NCBI GenBank assembly: GCA_002337125.1
Contig: DDFJ01000004.1
Span: 795,889-859,888, forward strand
Direction: 5' to 3'
Origin: Chitinophagaceae bacterium UBA1931
Lineage (GTDB): Bacteria; Bacteroidota; Bacteroidia; Chitinophagales; Chitinophagaceae
DNA: 64,000 nt
In this document: positions 43,628 to 52,627 of the stretch, one piece after another
Position numbering within the stretch: the first letter of the stretch is position 1
How the letters are laid out: each line of letters starts with the position of its first letter
Translations under genes and position numbers: made by a program
Notes under the pieces: model-generated
What the model was told of the DNA's origin: nothing
Seen by the model: only the letters and a program-made list of their open reading frames with translations
Database searches by the model: none

Positions 43628-44385
43628 AATTCCTGCACAGCCGGTTTTTCATTGTCCCAACCAAGTTTGATTTTTAATTCACGCTCAATCCAGTACTGGG
43701 CTTCGGGGTAGATAGAAAAATTATTGATGGTTTTGATACTGCGTTCGTACATCGCCTCATCGCCACGGAATAATTCATTGATGAACACAAATCGGTCATT
43801 AATGCCAATTGCTTTTTTCAGATCCCTTATATGTGCGGCTTCGCTTAGTTTATGACCAATCTCCGTTTTCTGTTCGTTTAACTGATCATTAATTGATAAT
43901 TGTGTACCCGGTGCAACCATTTCATTCACTTCTTTTTTCTCAGCAGGTTGTTCCGGCTCTTTATAATTTGGCTGATGAATCAATGTTGGAATTTCAGGTT
44001 CTTCATCAAACAGTAAAACAGGTTTGTTCTGGTGTTGCTGCACCTGCATCTTTTGTGCAAACTCTGCTTTTTGCCTGATCTCTTCCAGTTCAGCTTCCAC
44101 TTCATCTTCATTCACCTGCAATACTTCAAGTATTTTTTCTGATGGTTGCTCCTGTTTAATTACAGGGGCTGATTCTCTTTGTTGATTTTGCTGAATGGGA
44201 GTGCTTATCCTGGAAGCTGGTAAAACAACAGCCACTCGCTGTGTGCCAATTGTTCCTGCTTTTTGCTGAACAACGGTCTGCAGTTCAACCTGCAGCTGGT
44301 TTGTAATCATCAGTAATTGAGTTGCATCAGCATTTTTTTTCAATGCTTCCTGCAATTGTTCAATGAGGGATGTAATACGTTCCAT
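43597..44385 (-). CDS. conserved Bacteroidota protein of unknown function
   Basis: The 262-residue product has three parts. Residues 1-45 form an N-terminal helix/coiled coil (MERITSLIEQLQEALKKNADATQLLMITNQLQVELQTVVQQ). Residues 50-185 are a long low-complexity, Gln/Glu-rich linker. The C-terminal 75 residues are well ordered (HIRDLKKAIGINDRFVFINELFRGDEAMYERSIKTINNF... AQYWIERELKIKLGWD). I recall this C-terminal block as recurrent in Bacteroidota proteins without assigned function. No signal peptide is present. It is convergent with, and overlaps, waaA. Confidence 0.75.
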   Translation of the reverse strand: MERITSLIEQLQEALKKNADATQLLMITNQLQVELQTVVQQKAGTIGTQRVAVVLPASRISTPIQQNQQRESAPVIKQEQPSEKILEVLQVNEDEVEAELEEIRQKAEFAQKMQVQQHQNKPVLLFDEEPEIPTLIHQPNYKEPEQPAEKKEVNEMVAPGTQLSINDQLNEQKTEIGHKLSEAAHIRDLKKAIGINDRFVFINELFRGDEAMYERSIKTINNFSIYPEAQYWIERELKIKLGWDNEKPAVQEFYALVKRRFS

Positions 44386-44395
44386 GAATAGTCCT

Positions 44396-44403
44396 TACTT
44401 TTG
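44396..44403 (+). promoter_or_regulatory. -7 box for tdk
   Basis: TACTTTTG fits TAnnTTTG and lies 55 nt before the tdk ATG, between divergent genes. No -33 TTTG at the usual distance. Confidence 0.45.
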
Positions 44404-44458
44404 GCGATATTGGTAATTGGCTGTTAAGTTACAAACAGTTTAGCATAAAATATTGATA

Positions 44459-45022
44459 ATGTTTATTGAACCAAACATACGTGGTGAGAAAAGAGGCTGG
44501 ATTGAAGTGATCTGTGGTTCCATGTTCAGTGGAAAAACAGAAGAACTGATCCGCAGGTTGAAGCGTGCACGCATTGCAAATCTGAAAGTAGAGATTTTTA
44601 AACCGGCTATTGATGTACGATATGATGAAGAAAAAATTGTATCGCATGATGAAAATGCAATCCTCTCCACCCCAATAGATAATTCACAGAAAATCCTGCT
44701 GCTTGCTCAAGATGTAGATGTGGTGGGTATTGATGAAGCACAGTTTTTTGATGCAGAAATTGCAAACGTATGTGAAGAGCTGGCGATAAGAGGTATCAGA
44801 GTAATTGTTGCCGGACTTGATATGGATTATAAAGGCAAACCGTTTGGACAAATGCCCAACCTGCTTGCCATTGCCGATTATATTACCAAACTACACGCCA
44901 TTTGTGTTGTGTGCGGCAATATTGCCAACATCTCTTACCGTAAATCGGCTGATGAAGGACAGGTGGTTCTTGGCGAAAAAGATAAGTATGAACCAAGATG
45001 CAGACACTGCTATCATTTATAA
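44459..45022 (+). CDS. tdk: thymidine kinase
   Basis: The 187-residue enzyme is a type II thymidine kinase: P-loop GSMFSGKTEELIRRLKRA, DEAQFFD acidic/Walker-B-like motif, GLDMDYKGKPFG and the lid, and zinc-binding cysteines (C-x2-C in IC-VVC and CRHCYHL). It phosphorylates thymidine in nucleotide salvage. ATG at 44459 is used (MFIEPNIRGEKRGW), six bases after an in-frame TTG. ccmB follows with 19 bp between. Confidence 0.97.
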   Translation: MFIEPNIRGEKRGWIEVICGSMFSGKTEELIRRLKRARIANLKVEIFKPAIDVRYDEEKIVSHDENAILSTPIDNSQKILLLAQDVDVVGIDEAQFFDAEIANVCEELAIRGIRVIVAGLDMDYKGKPFGQMPNLLAIADYITKLHAICVVCGNIANISYRKSADEGQVVLGEKDKYEPRCRHCYHL

Positions 45023-45041
45023 CTACATCAATATACCATAA

Positions 45042-45704
45042 TTGCCTTCTACACAAAAAATATATACTCTTTTTAAAAAAGACTTACTGCTTGAAATAAG
45101 ACAGCAGTATACTTTTTACGGCATTTTACTTTACATAGCAAGCACCATTTTTGTTTTATACCTGGCCATGGGCCGGCCTGAAGCAAGTGCATGGAATGGT
45201 CTTTTCTGGATGAATTTATTGTTCATATGCATTAATGCAGTTGCAAAAAGTTTTTTGCAGGAAAGCAGGGGGCGCATGCTTTATTACTATTCCATTGCAG
45301 GCGCACTTGATTTTATTTTAGCAAAACTCATGTACAACCTGTTGCTGATGCTGGTGATGAGTTTGTTAAGTCTGCTCCTGTTCAGTTTCTTTCTTGGTGC
45401 ACCGTTTGCAAAAACCATCAGCTTTTTGGGCATTACCTGTCTTGGTGGTATCAGTATCAGTTTAGTGTTTACATTGCTTGCTGCTATTGCTGCAAGAGCC
45501 AATCAAAATGCTGCTTTAATGGCTATTCTCGGCTTCCCTTTAATAATTCCGCAGTTGTTATTACTTGTTAAAATTTCCAAAAGCGCATTTGGCGAAATTT
45601 TTAATACAGGAGCACTTTCACAAATGATTCTTTTGCTCTGCGGGCTTGACCTTATGGTGGTTATTCTCAGTCTTATTTTGTTTCCATTTTTATGGAAAGA
45701 TTAA
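45042..45704 (+). CDS. ccmB: haem exporter protein CcmB
   Basis: The 220-residue membrane protein has about six helices and the CcmB N-terminus IYTLFKKDLLLEIRQQYTFYGILLY. With CcmA, CcmC and CcmD it moves haem across the inner membrane for c-type cytochrome assembly. The start must be TTG at 45042 unless an even rarer codon is used, because the first in-frame ATG is more than 40 residues into the conserved region. No ccmA is found in the window. It precedes ccmC by 137 bp, within which lies a -7 box. Confidence 0.9.
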   Translation: MPSTQKIYTLFKKDLLLEIRQQYTFYGILLYIASTIFVLYLAMGRPEASAWNGLFWMNLLFICINAVAKSFLQESRGRMLYYYSIAGALDFILAKLMYNLLLMLVMSLLSLLLFSFFLGAPFAKTISFLGITCLGGISISLVFTLLAAIAARANQNAALMAILGFPLIIPQLLLLVKISKSAFGEIFNTGALSQMILLLCGLDLMVVILSLILFPFLWKD

Positions 45705-45715
45705 TAGCAACACCC

Positions 45716-45723
45716 TAACTTTG
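45716..45723 (+). promoter_or_regulatory. -7 box for ccmC
   Basis: TAACTTTG fits TAnnTTTG in the ccmB-ccmC gap, 118 nt before the ccmC ATG. It predicts a long leader or a minor promoter. Confidence 0.35.
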
Positions 45724-45841
45724 CGGCACGTAAAAAAGGCAGGAGGCTTATCTTTTTCCTGTGATAAACATTTTTATTGGTACGTTTATCAACAGAAATA
45801 ATCAATAAACTCTCCTTCTTCTTCATTTAAGATTATCAGAT

Positions 45842-46519
45842 ATGATGAAAAAATCCTGGTGGAAAATTCTGGCGATTGCATTATTGCTCTATACATTTAC
45901 TGCTGGTTTTCTTATTCAAGTTCCAATTATTGGCAACTTAAATCAAACAATCAGAAACCTTTTCTTTCATGTACCCATGTGGTTCGGGCAAATGGTTCTT
46001 TTGCTGGTAAGTATGATTTATGCAATCCGCTATCTGCGCAGCGGTAATCTTGCTGACGATATATATGCAAGGGAATTTGCAAGAACAGGGATCATCTTCG
46101 GAATTCTTGGTCTTGTTACCGGAGCAATATGGGCATCTTACACATGGGGCGAACCATGGAGCAATGATCCCAAGCAAATTGCAGTTGCGATAGCATTGCT
46201 TATTTACCTTGCTTATTTTGTATTGCGTAATTCAATGCCCGATATGGATAAACGGGCAAGGGTGAGCAGTGTGTATAACATCTTTGCATATTTTATTTAT
46301 GTTCCGTTGATTATGGTTCTGCCACGTTTGGTGCAATCACTTCACCCGGGTGGACAAGGTGTTGAAGGTAATCCGGCAATGAGTGGTAAAGACCTTGACC
46401 CAACCATGCGTTTGGTATTCTGGCCTGCTGTAATTGGATGGACATTGCTGGGTGTTTGGATATCAACTTTATCCATCCGTATTTCAAAAATCAAAGAAAA
46501 AAACTGGATCAATGCGTAA
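45842..46519 (+). CDS. ccmC: haem exporter/handling protein CcmC
   Basis: The 225-residue product has six membrane helices and the haem-handling signature: FFHVPMWFGQM (conserved His) and the Trp-rich periplasmic motif ASYTWGEPWSNDPKQ. A second conserved His is in LVQSLHPGG. CcmC hands haem to CcmE. It overlaps ccmD by 8 bp, so these two are coupled. Confidence 0.93.
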   Translation: MMKKSWWKILAIALLLYTFTAGFLIQVPIIGNLNQTIRNLFFHVPMWFGQMVLLLVSMIYAIRYLRSGNLADDIYAREFARTGIIFGILGLVTGAIWASYTWGEPWSNDPKQIAVAIALLIYLAYFVLRNSMPDMDKRARVSSVYNIFAYFIYVPLIMVLPRLVQSLHPGGQGVEGNPAMSGKDLDPTMRLVFWPAVIGWTLLGVWISTLSIRISKIKEKNWINA

Positions 46520-46721
46520 ATATTTTCTCCTCTTTATTTCATTCCTGTTTTCTGCTGTTCAGTTAATGGCTCAAACAGCTGGCGATGAAACAACTGCAAT
46601 GGAAAGTCATGGTAAAATTTATGTAGTACTTGCAGTTTGCCTGACGATTCTTGTTGGTTTAATACTCTATATGATTCGTATTGACCGCAAGGTTTCCGAG
46701 ATCGAAAAGAAGAACGATTAA
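46512..46721 (+). CDS. ccmD: CcmD-like small membrane protein
   Basis: The 69-residue product begins with ATG inside the ccmC stop region. It has an N-terminal hydrophobic leader (KYFLLFISFLFSAVQLMA), a short periplasmic part, one transmembrane helix (IYVVLAVCLTILVGLILYMIRIDRKV) and a charged tail. Size, topology and position match the small CcmD family that releases haem-CcmE from CcmC. Sequence conservation in CcmD is poor, so the name relies on context. Confidence 0.8.
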   Translation: MRKYFLLFISFLFSAVQLMAQTAGDETTAMESHGKIYVVLAVCLTILVGLILYMIRIDRKVSEIEKKND

Positions 46722-46750
46722 TTTTCCATATAAATTTAAATTACGATTGT

Positions 46751-48169
46751 ATGTCTAAAACAAACTACAGCTTTTTCGAAGCAGTTGAGCACAACTTCGA
46801 TAAAGCAGCTGCCTTTACCAAATGGGACAAAGGAATTCTAGCCCAGATTAAAGAGTGCAACAGCGTTTACCAAATGAAATTCCCCGTAAAAATGGACGAT
46901 GGAAGTATTGAGGTAATCGAAGCTTACCGTGTACAGCACTCACACCACAAAACACCCTGTAAAGGTGGTATCCGTTTTTCAATTGAAGTAAACCAGGACG
47001 AGGTGATGGCTCTTGCAGCACTGATGACCTACAAATGTGCCATTGTTAATGTACCGTTTGGTGGTGCAAAAGGTGGTATTAAAATCAGTCCTCGTGGCCG
47101 CTCGGCTTACGAACTTGAAAAAGTTACACGCCGCTACACTGCCGAATTAGTAAAGAAAAATTTCATTGGCCCCGGCATTGATGTTCCAGCTCCTGACTAT
47201 GGTACAGGCGAAAGGGAAATGGCATGGATAGTTGATACTTACCAATCACTCCGCCCCGGCGAAATTGATGCTGCAGGTTGTGTTACTGGTAAACCAATTT
47301 CACAAGGCGGTGTTAACGGTCGTCGTGAAGCAACAGGTCTCGGTGTATTTTACGGCATCCGTGAAATATGCAATATGGCCGATGTTATGGCAAAACTTGG
47401 CTTAACCACCGGTTTAAAAGGAAAGAAAATTATTGTACAGGGATTAGGTAATGTGGGATATCATTCTGCCAAATTCTTCCAGGATGCAGGTGCAATTATT
47501 GTAGCACTTGCTGAATATGAAGGAAGCATTTACAACTATGATGGTCTTGATGTTGATGCTGTACTTGCTCACCGCAAAGCAACAAAATCAATCTTAAATT
47601 TCCCTGGCGCAACCAATTGTGCAAACAATGCAGATGCGCTTGAGCTGGAATGCGACATCCTGATTCCTGCTGCATTGGAAAGTGTGATTAATGGCGACAA
47701 TGCGCCACGTGTAAAAGCAAAAATTATTGGTGAAGCTGCAAACGGACCTTTAACTCCTGAAGCAGATGAAGACTTTAATAATCGTGGAGTTCTTGTTGTT
47801 CCTGATATGTTTCTCAATGCAGGTGGTGTAACTGTATCGTATTTTGAATGGTTGAAAAACCTCAGTCACGTACGTTACGGCCGTTTGGAAAAACGTTTCC
47901 AGGAAAATCAGAACATCACTATTGTAAACCAGCTGGAAGAACTGACTGGTAAAAAAGTGGATGAAAAAATCAGGAAAACAGCCGTACACGGTCCTGATGA
48001 AATTGATCTCGTTTACAGCGGGCTTGAAGAAACAATGATAAATGCAGTGAACGAAGTAATGCATTGCTGGAAAAACAATCCTTCAATTCCTGACATGCGT
48101 ACTGCAGCTTACGTTGTTGCTATTGACAAAGTTGCTCATACTTATACCGAGCTTGGAATTTTCCCTTAA
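46751..48169 (+). CDS. gdhA: glutamate dehydrogenase (Glu/Leu/Phe/Val dehydrogenase family)
   Basis: The 472-residue enzyme interconverts glutamate with 2-oxoglutarate and ammonia. Seen are the N-terminal substrate region (CKGGIRFS), the catalytic-lysine segment YKCAIVNVPFGGAKGGI, PAPDYGTGEREMAWI, and the dinucleotide-binding IVQGLGNVGYHSAKF. Its length and the PAPDYGTG form resemble the NAD-type enzymes common in Bacteroidota. It is 29 bp after ccmD but has its own terminator at 48208. Confidence 0.95.
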   Translation: MSKTNYSFFEAVEHNFDKAAAFTKWDKGILAQIKECNSVYQMKFPVKMDDGSIEVIEAYRVQHSHHKTPCKGGIRFSIEVNQDEVMALAALMTYKCAIVNVPFGGAKGGIKISPRGRSAYELEKVTRRYTAELVKKNFIGPGIDVPAPDYGTGEREMAWIVDTYQSLRPGEIDAAGCVTGKPISQGGVNGRREATGLGVFYGIREICNMADVMAKLGLTTGLKGKKIIVQGLGNVGYHSAKFFQDAGAIIVALAEYEGSIYNYDGLDVDAVLAHRKATKSILNFPGATNCANNADALELECDILIPAALESVINGDNAPRVKAKIIGEAANGPLTPEADEDFNNRGVLVVPDMFLNAGGVTVSYFEWLKNLSHVRYGRLEKRFQENQNITIVNQLEELTGKKVDEKIRKTAVHGPDEIDLVYSGLEETMINAVNEVMHCWKNNPSIPDMRTAAYVVAIDKVAHTYTELGIFP

Positions 48170-48207
48170 TCATTCCAGATTTAAACAAAACAAATTGCTT
48201 ATTTTAT

Positions 48208-48236
48208 ATCCCACCGTTATCGGTGGGATTTTTTTA
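48208..48236 (+). terminator. terminator after gdhA
   Basis: A 9-bp stem (48208-48216 with 48221-48229, TCCCACCG/CGGTGGGA) with a TTAT loop is followed by a run of seven T. Confidence 0.92.
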
Positions 48237-48369
48237 AGACTATTTTTCAGAGTTCTGTCACAACTACGAAATCCTTCATAACTGTTTGTTAAATGTGGGA
48301 TGATGGTAGTTCTGAAATCGTGTCAGCTTCGTTATTTTACAGAGCAAAAGGCACACCCTTTGATAATTG

Positions 48370-48377
48370 TAATTTTG
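48370..48377 (+). promoter_or_regulatory. -7 box for the HtrA gene
   Basis: TAATTTTG fits TAnnTTTG, 23 nt before the ATG at 48401, giving a leader of about 15-17 nt. This supports the short start over the ORF beginning at 48293. Confidence 0.5.
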
Positions 48378-48400
48378 TAATAACTAATCAATTTAGAAGT

Positions 48401-49906
48401 ATGAACACAAAACACATTATTGTTACAGTCCTGATCAGTGCAGTAACCGCATTAACAAGTGTTTTTCTGTACTCGAAATTTTCAAAAAATTCCCAGTCGC
48501 TTTCACAAAGCCAGGCTCAGTTGCCTGTCAATTATGCAGGCTTATTTGATGGCGGTGGCACACCCGGACCAGTTGATTTTGAAACTGCAGCTACAGCATC
48601 TATCCCTGCAGTAGTGCACATCAAAACAAAAACAAATCCAACTCAAACTTCCAATCAGCAGAGAAGACGCACAAGCCCTTTTGGTGACTTGTTTGGCGAT
48701 GATTTCTTTGATGATTTCTTTGGTGGTCGTGGACAAAATGTTCCGCAAATGGCCAGTGGAAGTGGTGTATTTGTAAGTGCAGACGGATACATCGTTACCA
48801 ACAACCACGTTGTTGATGGTGCCGATGAAGTAACCGTTACACTCAACAACAAAAAACAGTACAAAGCGAAAGTTGTTGCTACTGATCTTAATACAGATCT
48901 GGCAGTTATAAAAGTTGATGGAAATAATTTTCCTTACCTCGTTTTTGGCAATTCAGATGAAGTAAAAGTAGGTCAGTGGGTATTGGCAATTGGTTATCCA
49001 TTATCACTCGAAACAACTGTTACTGCCGGTATCGTAAGTGCTAAATATCGTTTCCTTGGTATTAACCAACGTAAAGCAGGTCAGAATGCAAATGTTGTTG
49101 AAAGCTTTATTCAAACAGATGCTGCGGTTAACCAGGGTAACAGCGGTGGCGCATTGGTAAATACAAGAGGCGAATTAATTGGTATCAACTCAGCTATTGC
49201 ATCTCCAACTGGTTCTTATGCCGGTTACTCCTATGCAATTCCTGTAAACATTGTAAAGAAAGTCGTTGACGACCTGATTAAGTTTGGTACAGTACAAAGA
49301 GCCTTCCTCGGTATTCGCCCTGAAGCAAATGGTGATGAAGGAACTGATTCACAAATTAAAGAAGGCGATGGTGTTGTTGTAGGTGAAGTATTAAACAGCA
49401 GTGCAGCACAAGAAGCAGGTATTAAGAAAGGTGATAAAATTATTAAGCTTGATGATAAGCCTGTTTCAACCTGGACCGAATTAACAGGTACTGTTGCAAG
49501 TTACAGACCCGGACAAAAAATTACTGTTACTTATGTTCGTAATGGAAAAGAAAGCACAGCACAACTTACCCTCAAAAACAGCTCAGGTAATACTGACATT
49601 GTAAAAACATCTGTGCTGGATAAACTGGGTGCTGAGTTTGCAACACTCGATTCTAAAAAAGCAAAAGAATATGGAATTGAAGGTGGTGTTGTAATTAAAA
49701 ATTTAACTGATGGTATTATTGCCGACCAGACAGTAATTAAAAAAGGTTTCATCATTATTCGTGCAGGTGGTAAAAGCATTAAAACCATTGATGATTTGAA
49801 AAGTGTAATTGAAGGCTCCGGCAACAGTATTATACTTGAAGGAATTTATCCCGGTTATGAAGGCGTTTACACTTATGCAATTAATGATTTAAGAAACGAA
49901 CCATAA
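48401..49906 (+). CDS. degP: periplasmic serine protease of the DegP/HtrA family
   Basis: The 501-residue product has an N-terminal membrane/signal helix (HIIVTVLISAVTALTSVFLYSKF) and a Gln/Ser-rich linker. A trypsin-like domain follows with catalytic H136 (TNNHVV), D166 (NTDLAVI) and S248 (GNSGGALV), and then two PDZ domains (about 310-395 and 415-500). It degrades misfolded envelope proteins. The chosen ATG is set by the signal helix and the -7 box; the ORF opens 36 codons earlier without a leader. Confidence 0.95.
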   Translation: MNTKHIIVTVLISAVTALTSVFLYSKFSKNSQSLSQSQAQLPVNYAGLFDGGGTPGPVDFETAATASIPAVVHIKTKTNPTQTSNQQRRRTSPFGDLFGDDFFDDFFGGRGQNVPQMASGSGVFVSADGYIVTNNHVVDGADEVTVTLNNKKQYKAKVVATDLNTDLAVIKVDGNNFPYLVFGNSDEVKVGQWVLAIGYPLSLETTVTAGIVSAKYRFLGINQRKAGQNANVVESFIQTDAAVNQGNSGGALVNTRGELIGINSAIASPTGSYAGYSYAIPVNIVKKVVDDLIKFGTVQRAFLGIRPEANGDEGTDSQIKEGDGVVVGEVLNSSAAQEAGIKKGDKIIKLDDKPVSTWTELTGTVASYRPGQKITVTYVRNGKESTAQLTLKNSSGNTDIVKTSVLDKLGAEFATLDSKKAKEYGIEGGVVIKNLTDGIIADQTVIKKGFIIIRAGGKSIKTIDDLKSVIEGSGNSIILEGIYPGYEGVYTYAINDLRNEP

Positions 49907-49926
49907 GCGTTAAAAATCAAAACAAT

Positions 49927-49962
49927 AAAAAAGAACCCCTGAAATTTCAGGGGTTCTTTTTT
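49927..49962. terminator. bidirectional terminator between degP and the amylase gene
   Basis: A perfect palindrome (core GAACCCCTGA/TCAGGGGTTC, flanked by A6 and T6) separates the two convergent genes. The amylase stop starts at its edge (49961-49963). Confidence 0.92.
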
Positions 49963-51244
49963 ATTTCGACATAATATGATAGCTCCACGGGTCAATACTA
50001 AACTCTGCTGTTGCATCTTTTTGTTCACCTGAAAATTCATTTTTCATTTCTCCTCTTACACGTAAATCGTGCAACTGAAAAGTTAATGGCTTATCAGAAA
50101 AATTCAATGTAACTACAACTGCTCTTTCTTTGTTTATTCGTACAAAACAAAAGAGTTCATCGGGATGATCCGTTGCAATCCGCCATGTAATAACATCTTT
50201 ATGAGCTGAAAGTAAAGCCGGATGATCTTTTCTCAATTGCAATAATCTCTTGTATAAATCATGAAGTTTTGGATCGGCAGTCCATTCAATTTCATCTTTA
50301 TCAAAAAAACTTAATCGTTTTGCATTGGGCAATTCCTGGCCGCTGTAAATAAGCGGCACTCCATTCCACATACAGCTGAAAACTGCAAGAGGAATGGCAA
50401 GGTTTCCATATTTTTCATATTCTGTACCGCTCCAGCTATTTTCATCGTGGTTAGATGTAAAGAAAGCATGCATGTGTTGATATGGTTTCTTTTGCTGGTA
50501 AGCTGTTAATACCTGGTCAAGTTCAAACATCTTCTTTCGTCCCTTGCCGAACTCTTCGGTAATATGCATCCAGTGCCATGTATAACTTACATCAAAAACA
50601 TGAGCGTAAGCTTCATCATTCCATTGGTCAAATTCACCCAGCCAGAATAATGTTTTATCCTGCTCTAATGCTGTTCTTGCTTCATGCCAGAAATCAACAG
50701 GTACCAGCATTGCCATATCGCAACGAAATCCGTCAATGCCGCAATCAACAATCCAGAAATTCATTGCATCAATCATTGCCTTGCGCAAAGCCGGGTTAAA
50801 AAAGTTCAGATGAATAACATCTTCCCAATTTTCAACCGGTGGTTTAAAATTTCCATTATGATCCTGTGTATAATATTCAGGGTGAGTAATTGTCCATTCA
50901 TGATCCCAACCTGTGTGGTTGGCAACCCAATCAATAATCACTTTCATTCCAAGATCATGAATATTCTTCACCAGATCTTTGAATTCATCAATTGTTCCAA
51001 ATTCAGGGTTGGTTTTTACGTAGCTTGAACAGGCATAATAACTGCCAAGTGAGCCTTTCCTGTTTTTTTGTGAAATAGGTGTAACCGGCATAAACCAAAT
51101 CACCTCAACACCCATATCTTTTAAACGGGGCAAATGTTTAGCAAAGGATGAAAATGTTCCTTCAGCAGTATATTGCCGGAGGTTCACTTCGTAAATATTG
51201 GTTGAGTGAGCCCAATTAACAGGTGTAAAAGCAGTTGTTGACAT
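49961..51244 (-). CDS. alpha-amylase family (GH13) glycosidase
   Basis: The 427-residue (beta/alpha)8 enzyme has all GH13 regions: I DWVANH, II GFRCDMAML with nucleophile D176, III WLGEFDQW with acid/base E204, and IV FTSNHDENS with D267. A short C-terminal beta domain follows. No signal peptide is visible, so it is probably cytoplasmic and acts on short malto-oligosaccharides or glycogen-derived sugars. Specificity (amylase, glucosidase, maltogenic) cannot be told. It is convergent with degP. Confidence 0.92.
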   Translation of the reverse strand: MSTTAFTPVNWAHSTNIYEVNLRQYTAEGTFSSFAKHLPRLKDMGVEVIWFMPVTPISQKNRKGSLGSYYACSSYVKTNPEFGTIDEFKDLVKNIHDLGMKVIIDWVANHTGWDHEWTITHPEYYTQDHNGNFKPPVENWEDVIHLNFFNPALRKAMIDAMNFWIVDCGIDGFRCDMAMLVPVDFWHEARTALEQDKTLFWLGEFDQWNDEAYAHVFDVSYTWHWMHITEEFGKGRKKMFELDQVLTAYQQKKPYQHMHAFFTSNHDENSWSGTEYEKYGNLAIPLAVFSCMWNGVPLIYSGQELPNAKRLSFFDKDEIEWTADPKLHDLYKRLLQLRKDHPALLSAHKDVITWRIATDHPDELFCFVRINKERAVVVTLNFSDKPLTFQLHDLRVRGEMKNEFSGEQKDATAEFSIDPWSYHIMSK

Positions 51245-51324
51245 TTTGTTTCAATTGATGCCCAATGATACGAACCAAAATGCAAATGCAGCCTGATTTT
51301 TAAAAACATCCACGCTCAACCTTG

Positions 51325-51332
51325 TACCTTTG
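51325..51332 (+). promoter_or_regulatory. -7 box for ispH
   Basis: TACCTTTG fits TAnnTTTG, 17 nt before the ispH ATG. The -33 region is T-rich without an exact TTTG. Confidence 0.5.
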
Positions 51333-51349
51333 CATTTGTTATATTTTTT

Positions 51350-52576
51350 ATGAAGAAATTTCAAGTTCCGAATATTTACCGCAGTTCACTCATCAGTGCA
51401 ATCAAGAACAAAAGGAAGCAGGATGATAAATTAAAAAAAGACTTTACTCCTACCCTTATTGATCTTGGACCTGTTCAGTTTTATCTGGCCCGCCACTTTG
51501 GCTTTTGTTATGGAGTTGAAAATGCAATTGAAATTGCATTCAGAACAATTGAAGAAAACCCGGGTAAGCGGATTTTTCTTTTGAGTGAAATGATTCACAA
51601 TCCACAGGTAAATGCAACACTTAAAGAAAGAGGTGTTTTGTTTTTGCAGGATACATATGGCAAACAGGTTATTCCATTTGATGAAATTACAGGAGATGAT
51701 GTGGTGATTATCCCTGCTTTTGGCACAACGCTTGAAATAGAGCAAATGCTTCAGCAAAAAGGGATCAGAACTGAAAAGTATAACACAACCTGTCCGTTTG
51801 TTGAAAAAGTTTGGAACAGAAGTGAACAGATTGCAGCAAAGGGATATTCCATTATCATACATGGCAAACCAAAGCACGAAGAAACAAGAGCTACCTTTTC
51901 GCATGCCAGTTCAAATACTCCAACAGTAATTGTAAACAACATGGCCGACACAATTAAATTAGGCAAATACATTACAGGCGAAAAAGCTCCCCACTTGTTT
52001 TATGATGAATTTAAAGGAATGTATTCTGAAGGATTTAATGTTGAAAAAGATCTGCAACGGTTTGGAGTTGTAAATCAAACCACGCAACTGGCAACTGATA
52101 CACAGGCCATAGCTGAATACCTGAAGAATCTTGTAATGCAGCATTACAAGCTAAATAATGAAACCGCTGGTGAACGTTTTGCAGATACAAAAGACACACT
52201 TTGCTATGCTACCAACGATAATCAAACTGCTGTTTCAGCAATGCTTGAAACAAAGGCAGATTTTGCAGTGATTGTTGGAGGTTATAATAGTTCAAATACT
52301 ACTCATCTTGTAGAACTTTGCGAAAAAAAAATGCCTGTTTATTTTATCAATAACGAAGAAAAGATTCTCTCAGAAAAAGAAATTGTGCATTTCAATATTC
52401 ATGATAAACAGGAACATCATACAACTGACTTTATCCCTGTATCTTCCCCTGTTAAAATTCTTGTAAGCAGCGGCGCCTCCTGCCCTGATTCATTAGTTGA
52501 AGCTGTTATTAAAAAACTAAGCTCTTTATTTAATGTGCAGGATAAACTTACTGAAGCTGAAAAACAATTTGCATAA
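51350..52576 (+). CDS. ispH: 4-hydroxy-3-methylbut-2-enyl diphosphate reductase (long form)
   Basis: IspH makes IPP and DMAPP, the last step of the MEP isoprenoid pathway, with a [4Fe-4S] cluster. The three cluster cysteines are C53 (HFGFCYGV), C148 (TTCPFVEKVW) and C378 (SGASCPDSLVE). At 408 residues it is about 100 longer than E. coli IspH, with an N-terminal extension of about 35 residues and central insertions, as in the long forms of some Bacteroidota and cyanobacteria. It is monocistronic. Its stop abuts the terminator of the converging gene. Confidence 0.96.
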   Translation: MKKFQVPNIYRSSLISAIKNKRKQDDKLKKDFTPTLIDLGPVQFYLARHFGFCYGVENAIEIAFRTIEENPGKRIFLLSEMIHNPQVNATLKERGVLFLQDTYGKQVIPFDEITGDDVVIIPAFGTTLEIEQMLQQKGIRTEKYNTTCPFVEKVWNRSEQIAAKGYSIIIHGKPKHEETRATFSHASSNTPTVIVNNMADTIKLGKYITGEKAPHLFYDEFKGMYSEGFNVEKDLQRFGVVNQTTQLATDTQAIAEYLKNLVMQHYKLNNETAGERFADTKDTLCYATNDNQTAVSAMLETKADFAVIVGGYNSSNTTHLVELCEKKMPVYFINNEEKILSEKEIVHFNIHDKQEHHTTDFIPVSSPVKILVSSGASCPDSLVEAVIKKLSSLFNVQDKLTEAEKQFA

Positions 52577-52606
52577 AAAAACGGGGTTCAAAAACCGAAC
52601 CCCGTT
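52577..52606 (-). terminator. terminator of the T9SS gene at 52628
   Basis: A stem of about 9-10 bp (52581-52589 with 52597-52605, ACGGGGTTC/GAACCCCGT) has a 7-nt loop and is followed on the minus strand by seven T. On the plus strand it follows the ispH stop without a T-tract. Confidence 0.85.
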
Positions 52607-52627
52607 ACCTCAACCACCCTATAATTA

